The translations under genes and the position numbers were made by a program. This document shows, in pieces, positions 31,897 through 43,754 of a DNA stretch of 64,000 nt; the first letter of the stretch is position 1; each line of letters opens with the position of its first letter. The stretch covers positions 1 to 64,000 of the forward strand of contig CAJQUW010008954.1 in assembly GCA_907163375.1 (NCBI GenBank), written 5' to 3'. A model generated the notes under the pieces. It ran no database searches. It worked only from the letters and a program-made list of their open reading frames with translations, and had not been told where the DNA came from. The DNA comes from Prostheceraeus crozeri (Eukaryota > Platyhelminthes > Polycladida > Euryleptidae).

Positions 31897-32777
31897 GTCA
31901 GCATCTGTCGGTACGGGAGGTTCTTCAAAGTCATGTTTCAAAAAGAAAAACGGTCTCTCCTTTTGTTTCGACACGTAGTGTTTATTTTGTAAATGACAAT
32001 AAAAACCCGACGCGTTTCGTCCTGTGGACAGTGTCAAGGGTGCTGGCGGTTCTTGTGAGATTACAAAAGTATTATATACTGCCTTCTGTGTAATGGGAAC
32101 TCATCAGATCAGTTCATGACGACGGTTTATTTTTGGCATGTTCAACGCAATACAGCGTGCTTCGGCCATCTTAGTTGTAATCGCTGTTCTTTGCTTATCC
32201 ATGATGGTGCAGTTAGCAATAATTCTGTTAGCAATAAATTAGATAATATAAATGACTGCGCATGCTATGTATGTGAAGACATTGGACCGAAGTACAGATG
32301 TACTGACAAGCACTTGGTTTATAAGTTCACGTACTTGCTATGTCACGAGTTTTACATTGGTCAAACGTGTAGACCCTTCCGATATCGAGTCCAAGAACAT
32401 GAACGCAGCTTGAGAAACAGAGACAGAAAAAGCGCCCTTAGTGAACATAATTTAACAGTACATTCCGATGAAGTGATGACCATTAATAATTTCAACTGCA
32501 CCATCATGGATAAGCAAAGAACAGCGATTACAACTAAGATGGCCGAAGCACGCTGTATTGGGTTGAACATGCCAAAAATAAACCGTCGTCATGAACTGAT
32601 CTGATGAGTTCCCATTACACAGCAGGCAGTATATAATACTTTTGTAATCTCACAAGAACCGCCAGCACCCTTGACACTGTCCACAGGACGAAACGCGTCG
32701 GGATTTAATTGTCATTTACAAAAATAAACACTATGAGTCGAAACAAAGGGAGAGACCGTTTTTCTTTTTGAAACATG
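31897..32777 (+). mobile_element. Penelope-like retroelement fragment built as a long inverted repeat
   Basis: The 881-bp insert is flanked by the perfect 15-bp duplication ACTTCAGATAAACAG (31882-31896 and 32778-32792). Arms of about 284 bp (31931-32214 and 32494-32778) are close reverse complements around a 279-bp centre that encodes a GIY-YIG domain. Inverted partial copies and terminal repeat structures are known for Penelope-like elements. Each arm holds the hammerhead-like string GTCC-ACA-GGAC-GAAAC (32679-32694 on the plus strand; its complement near 32,010-32,025). Confidence 0.85.
32215..32604 (+). pseudogene. GIY-YIG endonuclease domain of a Penelope-like element, C-terminal fragment
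   Basis: CACYVCEDIGPKYRC is followed by LVYKFTYLLCHEFYIGQTCR (the 'Y...C....YIG.T' line of the Penelope GIY-YIG nuclease) and by FRYRVQEHERSLRNRDRKSA with the catalytic Arg and His. The C-terminus ends at a TGA at 32602-32604. Reverse transcriptase is absent. The open frame extends upstream to 32116, but only because it reads the inverted arm. This is a 5'-truncated copy. Confidence 0.8.
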
Positions 32778-32804
32778 ACTTCAGATAAACAGTTTATTTC
32801 TATG

Positions 32805-33639
32805 CATTCTTGTCACACTAACTCAAGAAAACAATGCCAGGAATCACCTGACAAATCCACAATGTACAGTGAATGACCTTCAGGAATAGATGTCGATGAG
32901 TTTTGTTCCCAAAGGAATGGCGGTTTGATTGTATATTGCCGTAGAATTGGATCTTCACCCAAGGAATTTTATTCTATAGAGGATGAAAGAAACCACAATT
33001 TTTCTTGAATGATTTGAAGCTTTCATGGCAAAGAAATAAAAAACTGATAATTAGTAGCCCAACTGGTGCATTAATTATCAGCATTATCATGTTTTATTTG
33101 TCTCCGTGTATACATTGTAGATATCCTATCGCTTTATTTGACCTGTAAAGCAGATTATTGCCCGCGCGGGAGATAATATTTACTCCAATGCACTGGCAGA
33201 AACGAAATCTATGCCAATTATGAGTGCTCTTGTCGTCCTGCTTTAGTATAGACTACATCTGTGAATAGATATTTTCACGATTGATCAAGCTATAAATACT
33301 CATGATAATCATAGACATGTCAATCAAATTCTGTCCTTGATCATCATAGCACGTCGTCAAGTGAAATTCTCTACGCAACTCGTGCATGAGATTTTCTTCA
33401 TCATAGTACGAGCATTTAACCCACACCATACGGGCATTTAAGATATCGAACTCGTGGAATGCTATAAAGAAGCAATCATGCACTGGTTGCGGAAATAACT
33501 AATGTATTTCACATGATCCTCAGATTACATTAACTATCATATTTTACAGGATTGTATCAATGCAATAAGCTGCTAAAAGATGATTGTGCTCTACCAGTAA
33601 AAAATGGGAGATTATATGAATTTATGCAGAAAATCTATT
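32805..33639. other. Intergenic stretch; dispersed repeat only
   Basis: No gene is supported. About 33,110-33,175 carries the reverse copy of the CTGCTTTACAGG repeat. Confidence 0.4.
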
Positions 33640-34090
33640 AAATGTAGATTGCCATCAGCTGTGATATTCATTTGAGGGAAAGCAAGTTTGGCGTTATTTT
33701 GTAGTTCCGGTTTCAATATGAGCTGTGTTTTCGAGGCATTCAGATAGCAACCAAAAATATGACTATACTGCTGTAATTCATCCCAACATGTCGGTAATTC
33801 TCCATCATCAGCAGAGAAAACTGCCTCAGTGTGCCATCTTTCAGCCGATTAGTAAGTGATGTGGTGCTGACTGCATAGAAGCCCATTGATTCTGGTCCAC
33901 CTTGAGTCGTGCCTTCTTTTGAAGGATAATTACTTTTGGTTTTTCAGATAACAATTCTGATTCAACACCGCACAAATTTCTAATGAAAATTGAAACTTCA
34001 GGGCATGTGTATTGAATGCTCCGTAATACTGCCTTTCGGTTGAGGGTATTGAAAGGATTGCTAGGGTCTACTAATAAAATCTCTAACTGC
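33640..34090 (-). pseudogene. Decayed reverse transcriptase fragment
   Basis: Reading downward from 34,090, a frame gives VDPSNPFNTLNRKAVLRSIQ. Another frame gives GTTQGGPESMGFYA and NRLKDGT, and then after a further shift SADDGELPTCWDEL and CYLNASKTQLILKPE. The order (D..N.FN.LNR, G.TQG.P, ADD, N.sKT.LI.K) is that of reverse transcriptase motifs in a retroelement group common in invertebrates. Several frameshifts show old decay. Confidence 0.65.
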
Positions 34091-34439
34091 TGACGACAGA
34101 TCCAAGAAAAAATTGATTTTCGCAGTTATCCTGATGCCTTGAGATTTTGTCTGCATACAATTCTCTTCATATTCATAGACATCTTTGATGATTTCTACAA
34201 GTCCCATCCACGCAAGACAAAATTAGTCAATACTACTAAGATACTAAGATGTCTATATAGATATCGGCTTCATTTCCATTTGTTTATAGCAACTATTCAA
34301 CTTATTATTATATTCAACTTTGAATTTAAAAAAGGCATTGAATCATGAAAGATAGTAGTAGTGACAAAAAACAGTAAATAGTCGTAATGACAGGGAAAGT
34401 CTTGGTAGAGAGGGATTCTATCGCGGAAATCTATGGTTC

Positions 34440-35175
34440 TAATAATCTGGCATCCTGTATAACGGATAGGGGATAGCTATACGATTCTCTGACATAGCTC
34501 GTGAAATTATTTGATATATCCCTTGGGCTAAAGCCCTCGGGGATTCCTCAAATAATTATCTCTCCATATCCCAGAGAATCGCATAGCCATCCTCTATCCA
34601 TTGCGTAGATGTCTATAACGGGCGGGCATTGAGTGTAGGTTACGACATGGCTGAGGGTTGTCAACAAATCAACAGAGACCAATAAATATCTATTGAGCGA
34701 GGGCGTAACCCTTTCAGCCATGCTATAACTTATAGTAATTACTCAAGCATGCGACTCGACATGATCTCTATGCAAGGTGATGTAGAGATCCACAGACACC
34801 TTCCATTACTTCATTACTTTCCATTCCGAGGGCTGTCAATGATTTTTCTATAATTTCTATGTTAAGTACCGAGTGGCGCAGAAGTCTTTGGTCCGAAAAG
34901 AATTGTGAAAGTGATGAGCCAGGCCGAAGACTTCTGGGCCACTTTGTATATCACTGTTAACAGATTAACACTATTTCTATGAATATGATATTTAACAGGG
35001 GATCGCTCATACTATAATTTAAGCAAAGGTTATATCATGGTTAAATCTAGCTTAGCAATTCTCAACAAAGGCAATTGCCTGTAAGGGATATATAAGAGCA
35101 ATTGCCCGAAAGTGAGGCCTGCTATGAACGAGATTTAGCCATGATTTAACCGTTTTAAACCATGTCTGTTTGACA
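34440..35175. repeat. Cluster of foldback (hairpin) sequences
   Basis: Four inverted-repeat units follow each other. The first is GGATAGCTATACGATTCTCT against CAGAGAATCGCATAGCCATCC (34,467-34,600) with inner AAATTATTTGA/TCAAATAATT. The second is GGTTACGACATGGCTGA against CAGCCATGCTATAAC (34,640-34,730). The third is GTGGCGCAGAAGTCTT against AAGACTTCTGGGCCAC (34,872-34,945). The fourth is CATGGTTAAATCTAGC against an ATTTAGCCATGATTTAAC region (35,037-35,155). They look like foldback MITEs. Confidence 0.6.
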
Positions 35176-36190
35176 TTGATTAACCAAGATGTTCTTGGTT
35201 ATAGAAATGTTTTAGAAATCTTAGTAAAGAGATCCGGGAATGATAGAAATCCGAGCAAGTAGTCCCTCTCAGGAGTTAACGTTCCATATCGCTATCACAT
35301 AGGTGGGTAAATTACATAGTAGAATCAAACAGGCATGATTCATTTCTAATTATTGCCCGCTGATTAGAAAAACATTAATTTGATGAATTAATTGATGAAC
35401 ATTAATTGAATGAGCTGTGTAGAAAGCTATCATGGATTTCAGTCTTTTGCAGATCAAAGTCTTGGGTTTTTGATGTCAGTTTTTGATGGGTTTTTTCAGA
35501 GTTTTTTGATGAGTTTAACAATGCATGTATTACTTTTCAAATGCTCAGCATGAATCGTCTCAACGCGCCGACCATCTATGCTGTTATCTTAAAGGTAATA
35601 CAAATATATCCTCATTCGGGCTATGACACGAATCTAAATAGGACTAACGTGCCCTCAGATTATCGGAATTAAAACTTTCTTCAGAAGGGAATTATTCCTA
35701 AATTCAAAACTCTACGCCTTTCATTTTGGAACGGATTTTGAGACCAATTTCTACGAAATTTGCCCTTTTAAAGTGCCATAAATAGAAATGCATTGTTAAT
35801 CACATTTCTGCTGATTTGTGTTTTCTAAGTGATATCAGTATATAGCAGATTTACGATAGTGTGTTGATCTTTACAGGAAAAAAACATTCATAATAGTTTC
35901 ATTTACCGATTGACTTCAAGCATGCGATGAAGAAAAAAGCTTCTGTTCCATCCAATCACATTCTGACTTATTCGTCTTGCACAACAAATACGGTACATTT
36001 GACGTCATTCTCTTCAAGAGGCCATTGAAAAGTCAATCATGGTGTTGTAAGTCAGCTGATATAAAAACTTGTGTAAATCTTGCACTTTATATTATATTGC
36101 AACCTTGAAAATGTGTCTGCCTGCCAAGATTTAGGACACTTTGATGACAGTGCCACCCACTTCAATGTTATTCTACCAAATCTGCAAATT
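35176..36190. other. Unassigned intergenic stretch
   Basis: I see no coding region, array or transposon termini here. Confidence 0.4.
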
Positions 36191-36525
36191 TCTGAGTTAA
36201 ATTCAACTTTTCTCAGATCAAATCCATATAGCCTATTGTATTTACAAACAATTTGCTGTTGAAATGAAGTGTGAGTGGCACCCATGTGAGTTAAATTCTG
36301 AGTTACATTCTGAGTTAAATTCAACTTTTCTCAGATCAAATCCATATAGCCTATTGTATTTACAAACAATTTGCTGTTGAAATGAAGTGTGAGTGGCACC
36401 CATGTGAGTTAAATTCTGAGTTACATTCTGAGTTAAATTCAACTTTTCTCAGATCAAATCCATATAGCCTATTGTATTTACAAACAATTTGCTGTTGAAA
36501 TGAAGTGTGAGTGGCACCCATGTGC
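36191..36525. repeat. 118-bp tandem repeat, about 2.9 copies
   Basis: Units beginning TCTGAGTTAAATTCAACTTT start at 36191, 36309 and 36427, exactly 118 bp apart and almost identical. The last copy ends near CACCCATGTG at 36525. The duplication is recent. Confidence 0.95.
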
Positions 36526-36843
36526 GGTCAAAGCAACCCAGCATATCGCCGAAAAATGCTAATTAATGTTCAATCATCTTTTGCTAGTCTTTGCAGTCTT
36601 CAAATGATATGGTAGCATATTTTCTAATTCATCTTTATCAATTTAGTTTTATAACTGTAATAGTTTAAGATCGTAGTATTTCAACAATTTGAACAAGCCT
36701 CTGAAATATGAACTTGTCTGCATAGATTTACTAATATATCTAGGCTGCCTAAATCATATTCTATTCATTCAATCCTGTAATCGTCTTTAAAGAACATGTA
36801 CATGTATACTCATGGACATTATACACCGGGATATAAAACATGT

Positions 36844-36905
36844 TGTAATGATTTGCCAGAATCGCAGAACTGTAGTTTTGTCATTTTTCAACATAACCGC
36901 AGTAA
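36844..36905. repeat. 62-bp sequence repeated at 37462-37524
   Basis: TGTAATGATTTGCCAGAATC through CAACATAACCGCAGTAA occurs here and again at 37462-37524, with a one- or two-base difference. The second copy follows the Tc1-like fragment directly, so it may be part of a transposon end. Confidence 0.8.
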
Positions 36906-37250
36906 TTACTTGGAAATCCTAAGTAATTCACTAATTTGTTTGATTATCACCCATCAAAATTCTTTAGTCACTTTGAAACTAGTGATTTAGTCGTTGCATC
37001 TTTTAGCATTGGTAATTACTCAATTTTCCGATGTATTGACTTATTACTTAGAATAACTCGATGATAAAGTACACTGACCCAGAATTTTGTGACTGACTCT
37101 AAGACTGAGTTTATATAGCACATTTTGTTGTCAGATTTCTATATTTTGTATACAGTGAGAAGATAAAGTTAGATTTCTATGCTCTCCGGACAACCAGTGT
37201 TTAAAGCATAATGTTGCAGATTGCTTTGCTCATTTCATTGTCACTCTATC

Positions 37251-37450
37251 ATGCCGACTCATCCTGACATCGTAGGCGTACAGGCCGAAAGAAATCGAAT
37301 CGCAATTGATTTCGTGATGCAAATATGGGAGAACGAGAAACAAGCAGAGTGACAGGCATACCACCTCCCGCAGTAAATCGGATCATGCGAAAATTTAAGG
37401 AGTCGGGATCGACAACCGTGATGAGGAAAGGCAGATTTGGGTCAAAATCT
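37251..37450 (+). pseudogene. Tc1-like transposase N-terminal fragment
   Basis: A frame starting at 37251 (MPTHPDIVGVQAERNRIAID) shifts to a second frame from 37325 with GERETSRVTGIPPPAVNRIM and a RKFKESGSTT segment. This is the helix-turn-helix DNA-binding region usual at the N-terminus of Tc1/mariner transposases. No DDE part follows. Confidence 0.5.
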
Positions 37451-38164
37451 TGTAATTATCTTGTAATAATTTGCCAGAATCGCAGAACTGTAGTTTTTTT
37501 CATTTTTCAACATAACCGCAGTAAATGGGTAGACCCCTTCGACATAAATCATCGTACAATGAGTTTATATATCAGGGTTCCTGTACTCTTTAACTTGTTT
37601 TCCCTTGTGCCTTGTTTGAAGATGTCGTTCTGCTATAGTTACCGACGATGAATATGTCTGACTGAGCTGTAATAGACAAAAATGTAATGATTTTATTATT
37701 AAATCGTTTTGATTCGCATATTGCATATTTTATCTGATTTACATGACAGGACGTCATACTAATGATACATGCAGATAAACAATGAAAGAAAAGTTTAGAT
37801 TCAAGTGCGTGAACTTCGTAGATGAAGGCGTTGCGCAGCAGCCACGCCAATGCCTTATTCAAATGATAGGCAATCATTGGACAACGCATTTTAGCCCATG
37901 CCCCTTAAAATTAATTAATCAGGGGATTCCTATGATATTATGACAATAATTACCGTTATAATACAGTGCATTACGCCGTATGGAGAAAGCTACGAAACCA
38001 AATATTGCTGTTCATCATTTAAGGAATTATCCCGCTCAAAACAACGCTTCGTCGCTAGAAGTTCGCAAATCTTCACACAAGACATTTTCACAAAATACGA
38101 AGAAAAGGCAAGAGTGAATGAAAATCTATGATTAATGTAAGCATTCACGCTTCTGTGGAATTAA

Positions 38165-40000
38165 TCAACAAAACTCCGTCGTCTTCTCAAAATGATCAGA
38201 CAATGATAAATCATCAGCTTCAGAATTGTGATTCTCTTCAGTCAACGGTTCCATTAGAATGTCTTCAATGTTCGTTGTCTTAACAATAGAACTGACGGAT
38301 ATCCTCCATTCTATTTGACTTCCTCTCACCCAATGATAACAGCGAAAAAAGGGCCACATCACTGCCATGGCCCATGACGATACCAAGATGTGTTTCATGA
38401 TATACCGCTCTTCCTCTATCTCGTTTATTTCGCTCATTTTGGACGATATGACGCCGATGACGTAATTGAAAATGACAAGAGGAACTATGATGACAAAGAT
38501 GATATGAAGTGACGTCATAGGGATATCACCATCATTTCTGGGGAAGTCTATGATATTCAGAGATACTCTAAATGCTGTATAAAAGGCCGCCCTGTAATTC
38601 AAGAAGTAATTGCTCACTCCTGAATGTGAGGATGCCACAGTAGTGTTGCAACTCTGAGAGGGTCCTTCCAAGGTGAGATATATTTGAGAAAATACAGCCA
38701 TCAGACTGAAAAATAGAAAGAAAAAGATGAGAAAATATTTAGCCGTGTAAAACAAATTCCCTATGAATTTTCCAACAATAGGAAGAACAATGTAAGTATA
38801 AGCTGTGCAATACACAATCAGCAGTTGCTCTACAATGGTAATTAAGCCATAGATAGTGAGAGTCTGTTCTTGATACGCATTACAATAATGAACAGAATTG
38901 GAGAGGATTGAGTATTTCACGATACTTCCAATGCTCACCATCAGGCAAGGGATAATCAAATTAAATGCAGTGTAGTCAAAGTTCCTAAACGAACCGCGAA
39001 AGTTCAACCAACGTTGATGAATATACAAAATTAGATAAAAATACAGAGTAATAATCGAAGTGGTTGTTGTGGTGCCCATTCTCATGTGAATCGCAGTCAT
39101 TGACCATTCCCTTGTTTCGAAGGTATCTGCCTCCTTCTCTGCAAGTTGTGGATCGTGACCATCACAAACAAGACGCAGGAAACGCATGTGATAGCCGTCT
39201 CCGATAGCCAATGACATTACAACGACTGTTGTAAAAACCGTTGGAAAGGGATAAAGTAGGACAGAGCTGGATCGATAATATTCTTTGAACCATTGATGAA
39301 AAATGCCGTGATTGCGAAATATTCCTTCTTCTTTGTATTTAGTCAGCCGATCATTATCTGCAGTCAGCACCAACAAGAGCAACGCTGATGTCATCTGTCG
39401 GGTTTGTGGCGCACCCGGATGGTAGAAGCTGATATCATATGAAGTCTTCCGAAGCATGCCATTGATCTGCACTTGAGGACGAAATAATGGCGAATGTGAG
39501 ATGAACGACTCACACAAACTTGCTTCACCGAGATAAGCGCTGAGTTCAACTGGACAAAGTCCGAAGTCGCAGATGGTCATAAACAGAACTTGTGTAATTG
39601 ATCGATCAATGGTTCTCAAAAGCGTGCGCTGAATATCTGTATAGTTTTCCAGTGGAACTGTTCCAGTTGAGCAGCCGATTGATAAAGCATGTAGAATATT
39701 GCATCCCGACTGTTTGATATCGCAGAGAAGTTGAGGATCTACCAGCGTAATTATAAAAGCGCAACAGTTCACTGCACCACTCATGTGGGCCACTAGCAGA
39801 GGCTTTGTCAAATGCAGCTGATTCGAAGAGGAATTACTTGATTCTGGCGGAGTTGTCGAGAGAATGTTGGGATTATCTAAAAATGTCACCAACCGTTCTG
39901 ACGTGCAAAATAAATCTCTGATAACATCCTTGAAACCAACGACGTCATCTTTTACCAAAATCTCAAGGAACAGACGATCAAATTTCAGATTCCTTGCCAT
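38165..40000 (-). CDS. TRP-like cation channel, single exon
   Basis: The intact 611-codon frame is the only convincing host-type gene. The N-terminal 240 residues are cytosolic with an ankyrin-like stretch (PLLVAHMSGAVNCCAFIITL, then GCNILHALSIG, residues about 67-109). Six membrane segments follow: S1 249-267, S2 309-328, S3 346-366, S4 381-411, S5 418-441 and S6 495-520. A pore-helix-like stretch (NYRAAFYTAFRVSLNIIDF, 468-486) lies between S5 and S6. After S6 comes KMSEINEIEEERYIMKH, like the start of a TRP-type C-terminus. N-glycosylation-type NTT lies in the outer loop (452-454). It is shorter than most TRPA/TRPV channels and has few ankyrin repeats. The ion-channel class is well supported. 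The subfamily is not resolved. Confidence 0.75.
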   Translation of the reverse strand: MARNLKFDRLFLEILVKDDVVGFKDVIRDLFCTSERLVTFLDNPNILSTTPPESSNSSSNQLHLTKPLLVAHMSGAVNCCAFIITLVDPQLLCDIKQSGCNILHALSIGCSTGTVPLENYTDIQRTLLRTIDRSITQVLFMTICDFGLCPVELSAYLGEASLCESFISHSPLFRPQVQINGMLRKTSYDISFYHPGAPQTRQMTSALLLLVLTADNDRLTKYKEEGIFRNHGIFHQWFKEYYRSSSVLLYPFPTVFTTVVVMSLAIGDGYHMRFLRLVCDGHDPQLAEKEADTFETREWSMTAIHMRMGTTTTTSIITLYFYLILYIHQRWLNFRGSFRNFDYTAFNLIIPCLMVSIGSIVKYSILSNSVHYCNAYQEQTLTIYGLITIVEQLLIVYCTAYTYIVLPIVGKFIGNLFYTAKYFLIFFFLFFSLMAVFSQIYLTLEGPSQSCNTTVASSHSGVSNYFLNYRAAFYTAFRVSLNIIDFPRNDGDIPMTSLHIIFVIIVPLVIFNYVIGVISSKMSEINEIEEERYIMKHILVSSWAMAVMWPFFRCYHWVRGSQIEWRISVSSIVKTTNIEDILMEPLTEENHNSEADDLSLSDHFEKTTEFC

Positions 40001-40970
40001 TCTAAGTTGTAGAATTGTTTATTTCTAAGAACTAGCAACAGATAGATACTTTTGAGAATGAAATGAATTTTGTTTATAGGAATCCATCATTGCGAAAGCG
40101 TTTATTTAACAATTACTCAACTTTTCAATTATCAAAGCAAATTGTTTATATTTGCATCATTGATATATATGAAATTGACGTGCATTAATGCAAATTGCAG
40201 TCTATTGCGACATCAATGGCAAGCGAATTCAAATACAGCTCACAATCACACCGTATCTTCAGCAGGTAAATCGTGGCATTTACATGAAGTTGCTTTGGTC
40301 ATCATCACTCATTAAATAAATTGCCTGACTATCAAGAAAATAGCAACCAATCTTGTTTCTAAAACAACATAGAGTGCTAATTTGCCGATATCAAAGTTTA
40401 AAATGTCAACTGTCGCCGTCTCGATCAATTTCAAAATGCAAGAAGTAACATGTCGATGTGACGGAGCGTTTTAGAATGCAATAGATCATTATTGCGAAGT
40501 TTGCTCTATTCAATGAATTAAGTATTTATGTAAATATTTTATCCAATTATTCAAATTGATTCCAGATCAAAATGGTCTTCATGCAAAATGTCTCCAAACT
40601 GTCTAATACTGTCGAAGGGAAAGTCAAAAAATAACATTTTAATAACAGAAACGTTTTCAGTAACATCTAATGCCTATGTTCTGTTAAAATTTTAGCTATG
40701 AAGTCAATGGTCTCTGATAATTTGAAAGTAGGCCAGTTTAAGCCTGCTTCCACCAACTATAAATCTATCGCAGATTAAGTAATTCTTTATTTCCATGTAC
40801 GGTTCATAAAACATTGATCTCTCAAGTTATAACTCACTTTATAACGGCTTTTGAAGTTGACCTTGAAATGACCAAATTCTGAAAGGAAAATTGTTTAAAC
40901 TCACTATCCCGAGAAACTAGGTTTCTTGTTGGAGTAGTTTACGAAAACTAAAGGTCACCTTCTGAAGAAC
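40001..40970. other. Unassigned intergenic stretch upstream of the channel gene
   Basis: It should contain the promoter of the channel gene, but I can name no element. No coding signal is seen. Confidence 0.4.
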
Positions 40971-41705
40971 GAGTTTCTGCAGGAAACGAGGCCGACAATG
41001 AGACTTTCACAGAATGATGCACACCTCATAGTCCGGCAGCCAGCACGAGTTTGTGCAGGGAACGAGGCCGACAATGAGACTTTCACAGAATGATGTACAC
41101 CTCATAGTCCGGCAGCCAGCACGAGTTTGTGTATGGAACGAGGCCGACAATGAGACTTTCACAGAATGATGTGCACCTCATAGTCCGTCAGCCAGCACGA
41201 GTTTCTGCAGGGAGCGAGGCCGAGAATGACATTTTCACAAAATGATGTACACCTCATAGTCCGGCAGCCAGCACGAGTTTGTGCATAGAGCGAGGCCGAG
41301 AATGAGACTTTTACAGAATGCTGTACACCTCATAGTCCGGCAGCCAGCACGAGTTTCTGCAGGGAACGAGCCGACAATGAGACTTTCACAGAATGATGTA
41401 CACCTCATAGTCCGGCAGCCAGCACGAGTTTCTGCAGGGAACGAGGCCGACAATGAGACTTTCACAGAATGATGTACACCTCATAGTCCGGCAGCCAGAG
41501 CGAGTTTCTGCAGGGAACGAGGCCGACAATGAGACTTTCACAGAATGATGTACACCTCATAGTCCGGCAGCCAGCACGAGTTTCTGCAGGGAACGAGGCC
41601 GACAATGACACTTTCACAGAATGATGTACACCTCATAGTCCGGCAGCCAGCACGAGTTTGTGCATAGAACGAGGCCGAAAATGAGACTTTCACAGCATGA
41701 TGCAC
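40971..41705. repeat. 76-bp satellite, about 9.7 copies
   Basis: The unit starts GAGTTTCTGCAGGGAACGAG and includes GACTTTCACAGAATGATGTA and CATAGTCCGGCAGCCAGCAC. Copies are 90-98% alike by eye, with alternation of GTTTCTGCAGG and GTTTGTGCATAG types. Open frames of 60-76 codons across it come from the repeat. Confidence 0.95.
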
Positions 41706-42304
41706 CCAATGCCCATTTCGAATATGTGCGTCTACCGAGTTCTTCCTGGTTCAGACAGGATCAAAGAAACACACACGTTAATCCAATGGGACGAAAATTG
41801 AACTTTTTGGCAAAAAGTCTCACTTTCAGCCTCCCTCCCTTCAGTAACTCGCTTTGGTTGTGGACTAAATGGTGAAGTAAGAAAATTAAATCAAACTCTA
41901 ATATTGTCAAATAATGATACCGAGTGAGCAACTTCAGAATGCCGATGATAAAGTTCACACTATTCATTCATAGATATGCGACCACACCCATCTTGTTCAG
42001 CCTTTGGAACATCATGAACTCAGAGCAAGAATCATCAATATGTCCAGGGTCGAAGATTGATGCACAGAGCAGCTATCAGAACGCAACTTTGATGAGTGAA
42101 TCTTGAACTGTTTGAGAAGACTTGAGGTGTGACAACTTCAAAGCGACATTGATCAAAGAGCAGGTGAAACAATGCTTTTGTAAGTATTGAGTGATTGTGC
42201 CTATCAATTGAACAGCGATTAATTATCATGTTCTTCATTTTTTAGATGGTCAACATCAGATAGATAGTGATCATTTCATTGCCACAGACTGTACCTTCCT
42301 TACT
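41706..42304. other. Unassigned intergenic stretch
   Basis: No feature is recognised; short overlapping frames on both strands lack domains. Confidence 0.35.
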
Positions 42305-42424
42305 GCACCAATATCCGTGCCACATTGACAGTCGATCGTCACAGCTTCGTGTGTGAAGTTGGCCGCACCAATATCCGTGCCACATTGACAGTCGAGCGTC
42401 ACAGCTTCGTGTGTGAAGTTGGCC
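42305..42424. repeat. 60-bp tandem duplication
   Basis: Two copies of GCACCAATATCCGTGCCACA through GTGTGAAGTTGGC lie at 42305-42364 and 42365-42424, differing at a single base or so. Confidence 0.9.
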
Positions 42425-43754
42425 TTACGTCACTTCAACTACAGAGGATATCACACCCGTAGATTATATTGGAGAAAATGCGTATAATATCACTTTTCAA
42501 TATAATAATATTATTATGCATTCCGGACATCGTTAATAGGCAATTAAACAATGTAGCATTTACTCCGCACTTAACTGGCTTGCATAGAATTTTTCTTTGT
42601 GAATTTTACCGCACTTGGCGAAAAGACTAAAATTCTATTGCATTTTAACAATAATGCAGCAATTTATTTATGCTTAGAATTGTAGGATGTATTTCAAATC
42701 ATAGACAGTCCTACAATATAATTTAAAGATTTTCTTCTGTTCTTTCAAAATGATTGTGTTAAACATAATGAAAATCAAGATTCGAAGCTGAGCATGGATG
42801 ATAATGAGGCATGTATTTCGCTACTTGGATAGGAATAGACATAGAAACTACTGCGTTTCTAGAAAGCATCGAATTCTGTAGAAATGTTTCATACGCATTC
42901 GCACATTTCTAGAAAAATTTTATCACACGAACACATGTCATTTACTGCACAAGTGCGAAACCCTACCAAACCTCCATTAAAATGTAACACAAACTATTAT
43001 AGACTTTAATGTGCATGCACATTATAAGTAGCATTTCAAAAGTATCGAAAAAGAACCGAATGATCCCAAAATTCGAATACCTTTGAACACAGTAGGCCTA
43101 TTATGTATTCTACAAAATGTTTGAATCACTCTATGCAAATAGAACAATTGAATATTGAGTTTGCATTCTCTGTTGAAAAATGGGAACAAACATATTTAAA
43201 GTTGGAGTTGTGTCGATGTTGAGAGATGTATATATATTAGGCCTGGTGATGATTCACGTCTGTTTCCACTTTTCAACTGAGGATGCAACTCGATATTTAA
43301 TCATTCTATTTACATTGTGTTTACAAAAAGCAGCATTTGTTAATTATTTCAGGCGCACTAACTTAGGCCATTTGCCAGTAATGTGTTTAAAGTGATAATT
43401 TTATGAATGTCTGCCGAAATTTCACTATATTACTAATTGCAAATCTGGAATCACTTAATCTGAGGGAATAGCAAAATGATAATAGATAAGTTTTGTGTTT
43501 TAGAGAAAGATGTGCTGTTATATTAATGACCGATGTGACGAAAAATGCGTCGGGCACATTATCGGTCACATGTTGGGCACAGTTTGGTTTACAGTGCATG
43601 CAAGTGAAATACATCGCATATTAAAAATAAGTATACAAAATCAAGTCTCCTTGATTCTTCCAAATTCAAGACTCTTCTGTTTGTTTCATCCTGTAATTTC
43701 AATTGCTAGTAGAAGGTTGTCTTTGTACTATGGCTAAAGAGTGACCCCCGACGG
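42425..43754. other. Unassigned intergenic stretch
   Basis: I see no supported gene or repeat array here. Confidence 0.35.

Larger units (their letters stand above)
31653..32804 (+). mobile_element. CATAGAAAT-family MITE interrupted by a Penelope-like insertion
   Basis: It starts CATAGAAATTGACAACAATA and ends ATTTCTATG at 32804. Flanking octamers are CATTCTTC and CATTCTTG. Removing 31897-32777 and one copy of the 15-bp duplication restores a MITE of about 255 bp like that at 14032-15838. Confidence 0.85.

Noticed and set aside
34865..34945. tRNA-like start (CCGAGTGGCGCAGAAG)
   Set aside because: There is no second promoter box or cloverleaf; the string belongs to a hairpin element.
41235..41472. 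Overlapping frames of 60-76 codons on both strands
   Set aside because: They lie wholly in the 76-bp satellite and repeat with its period.
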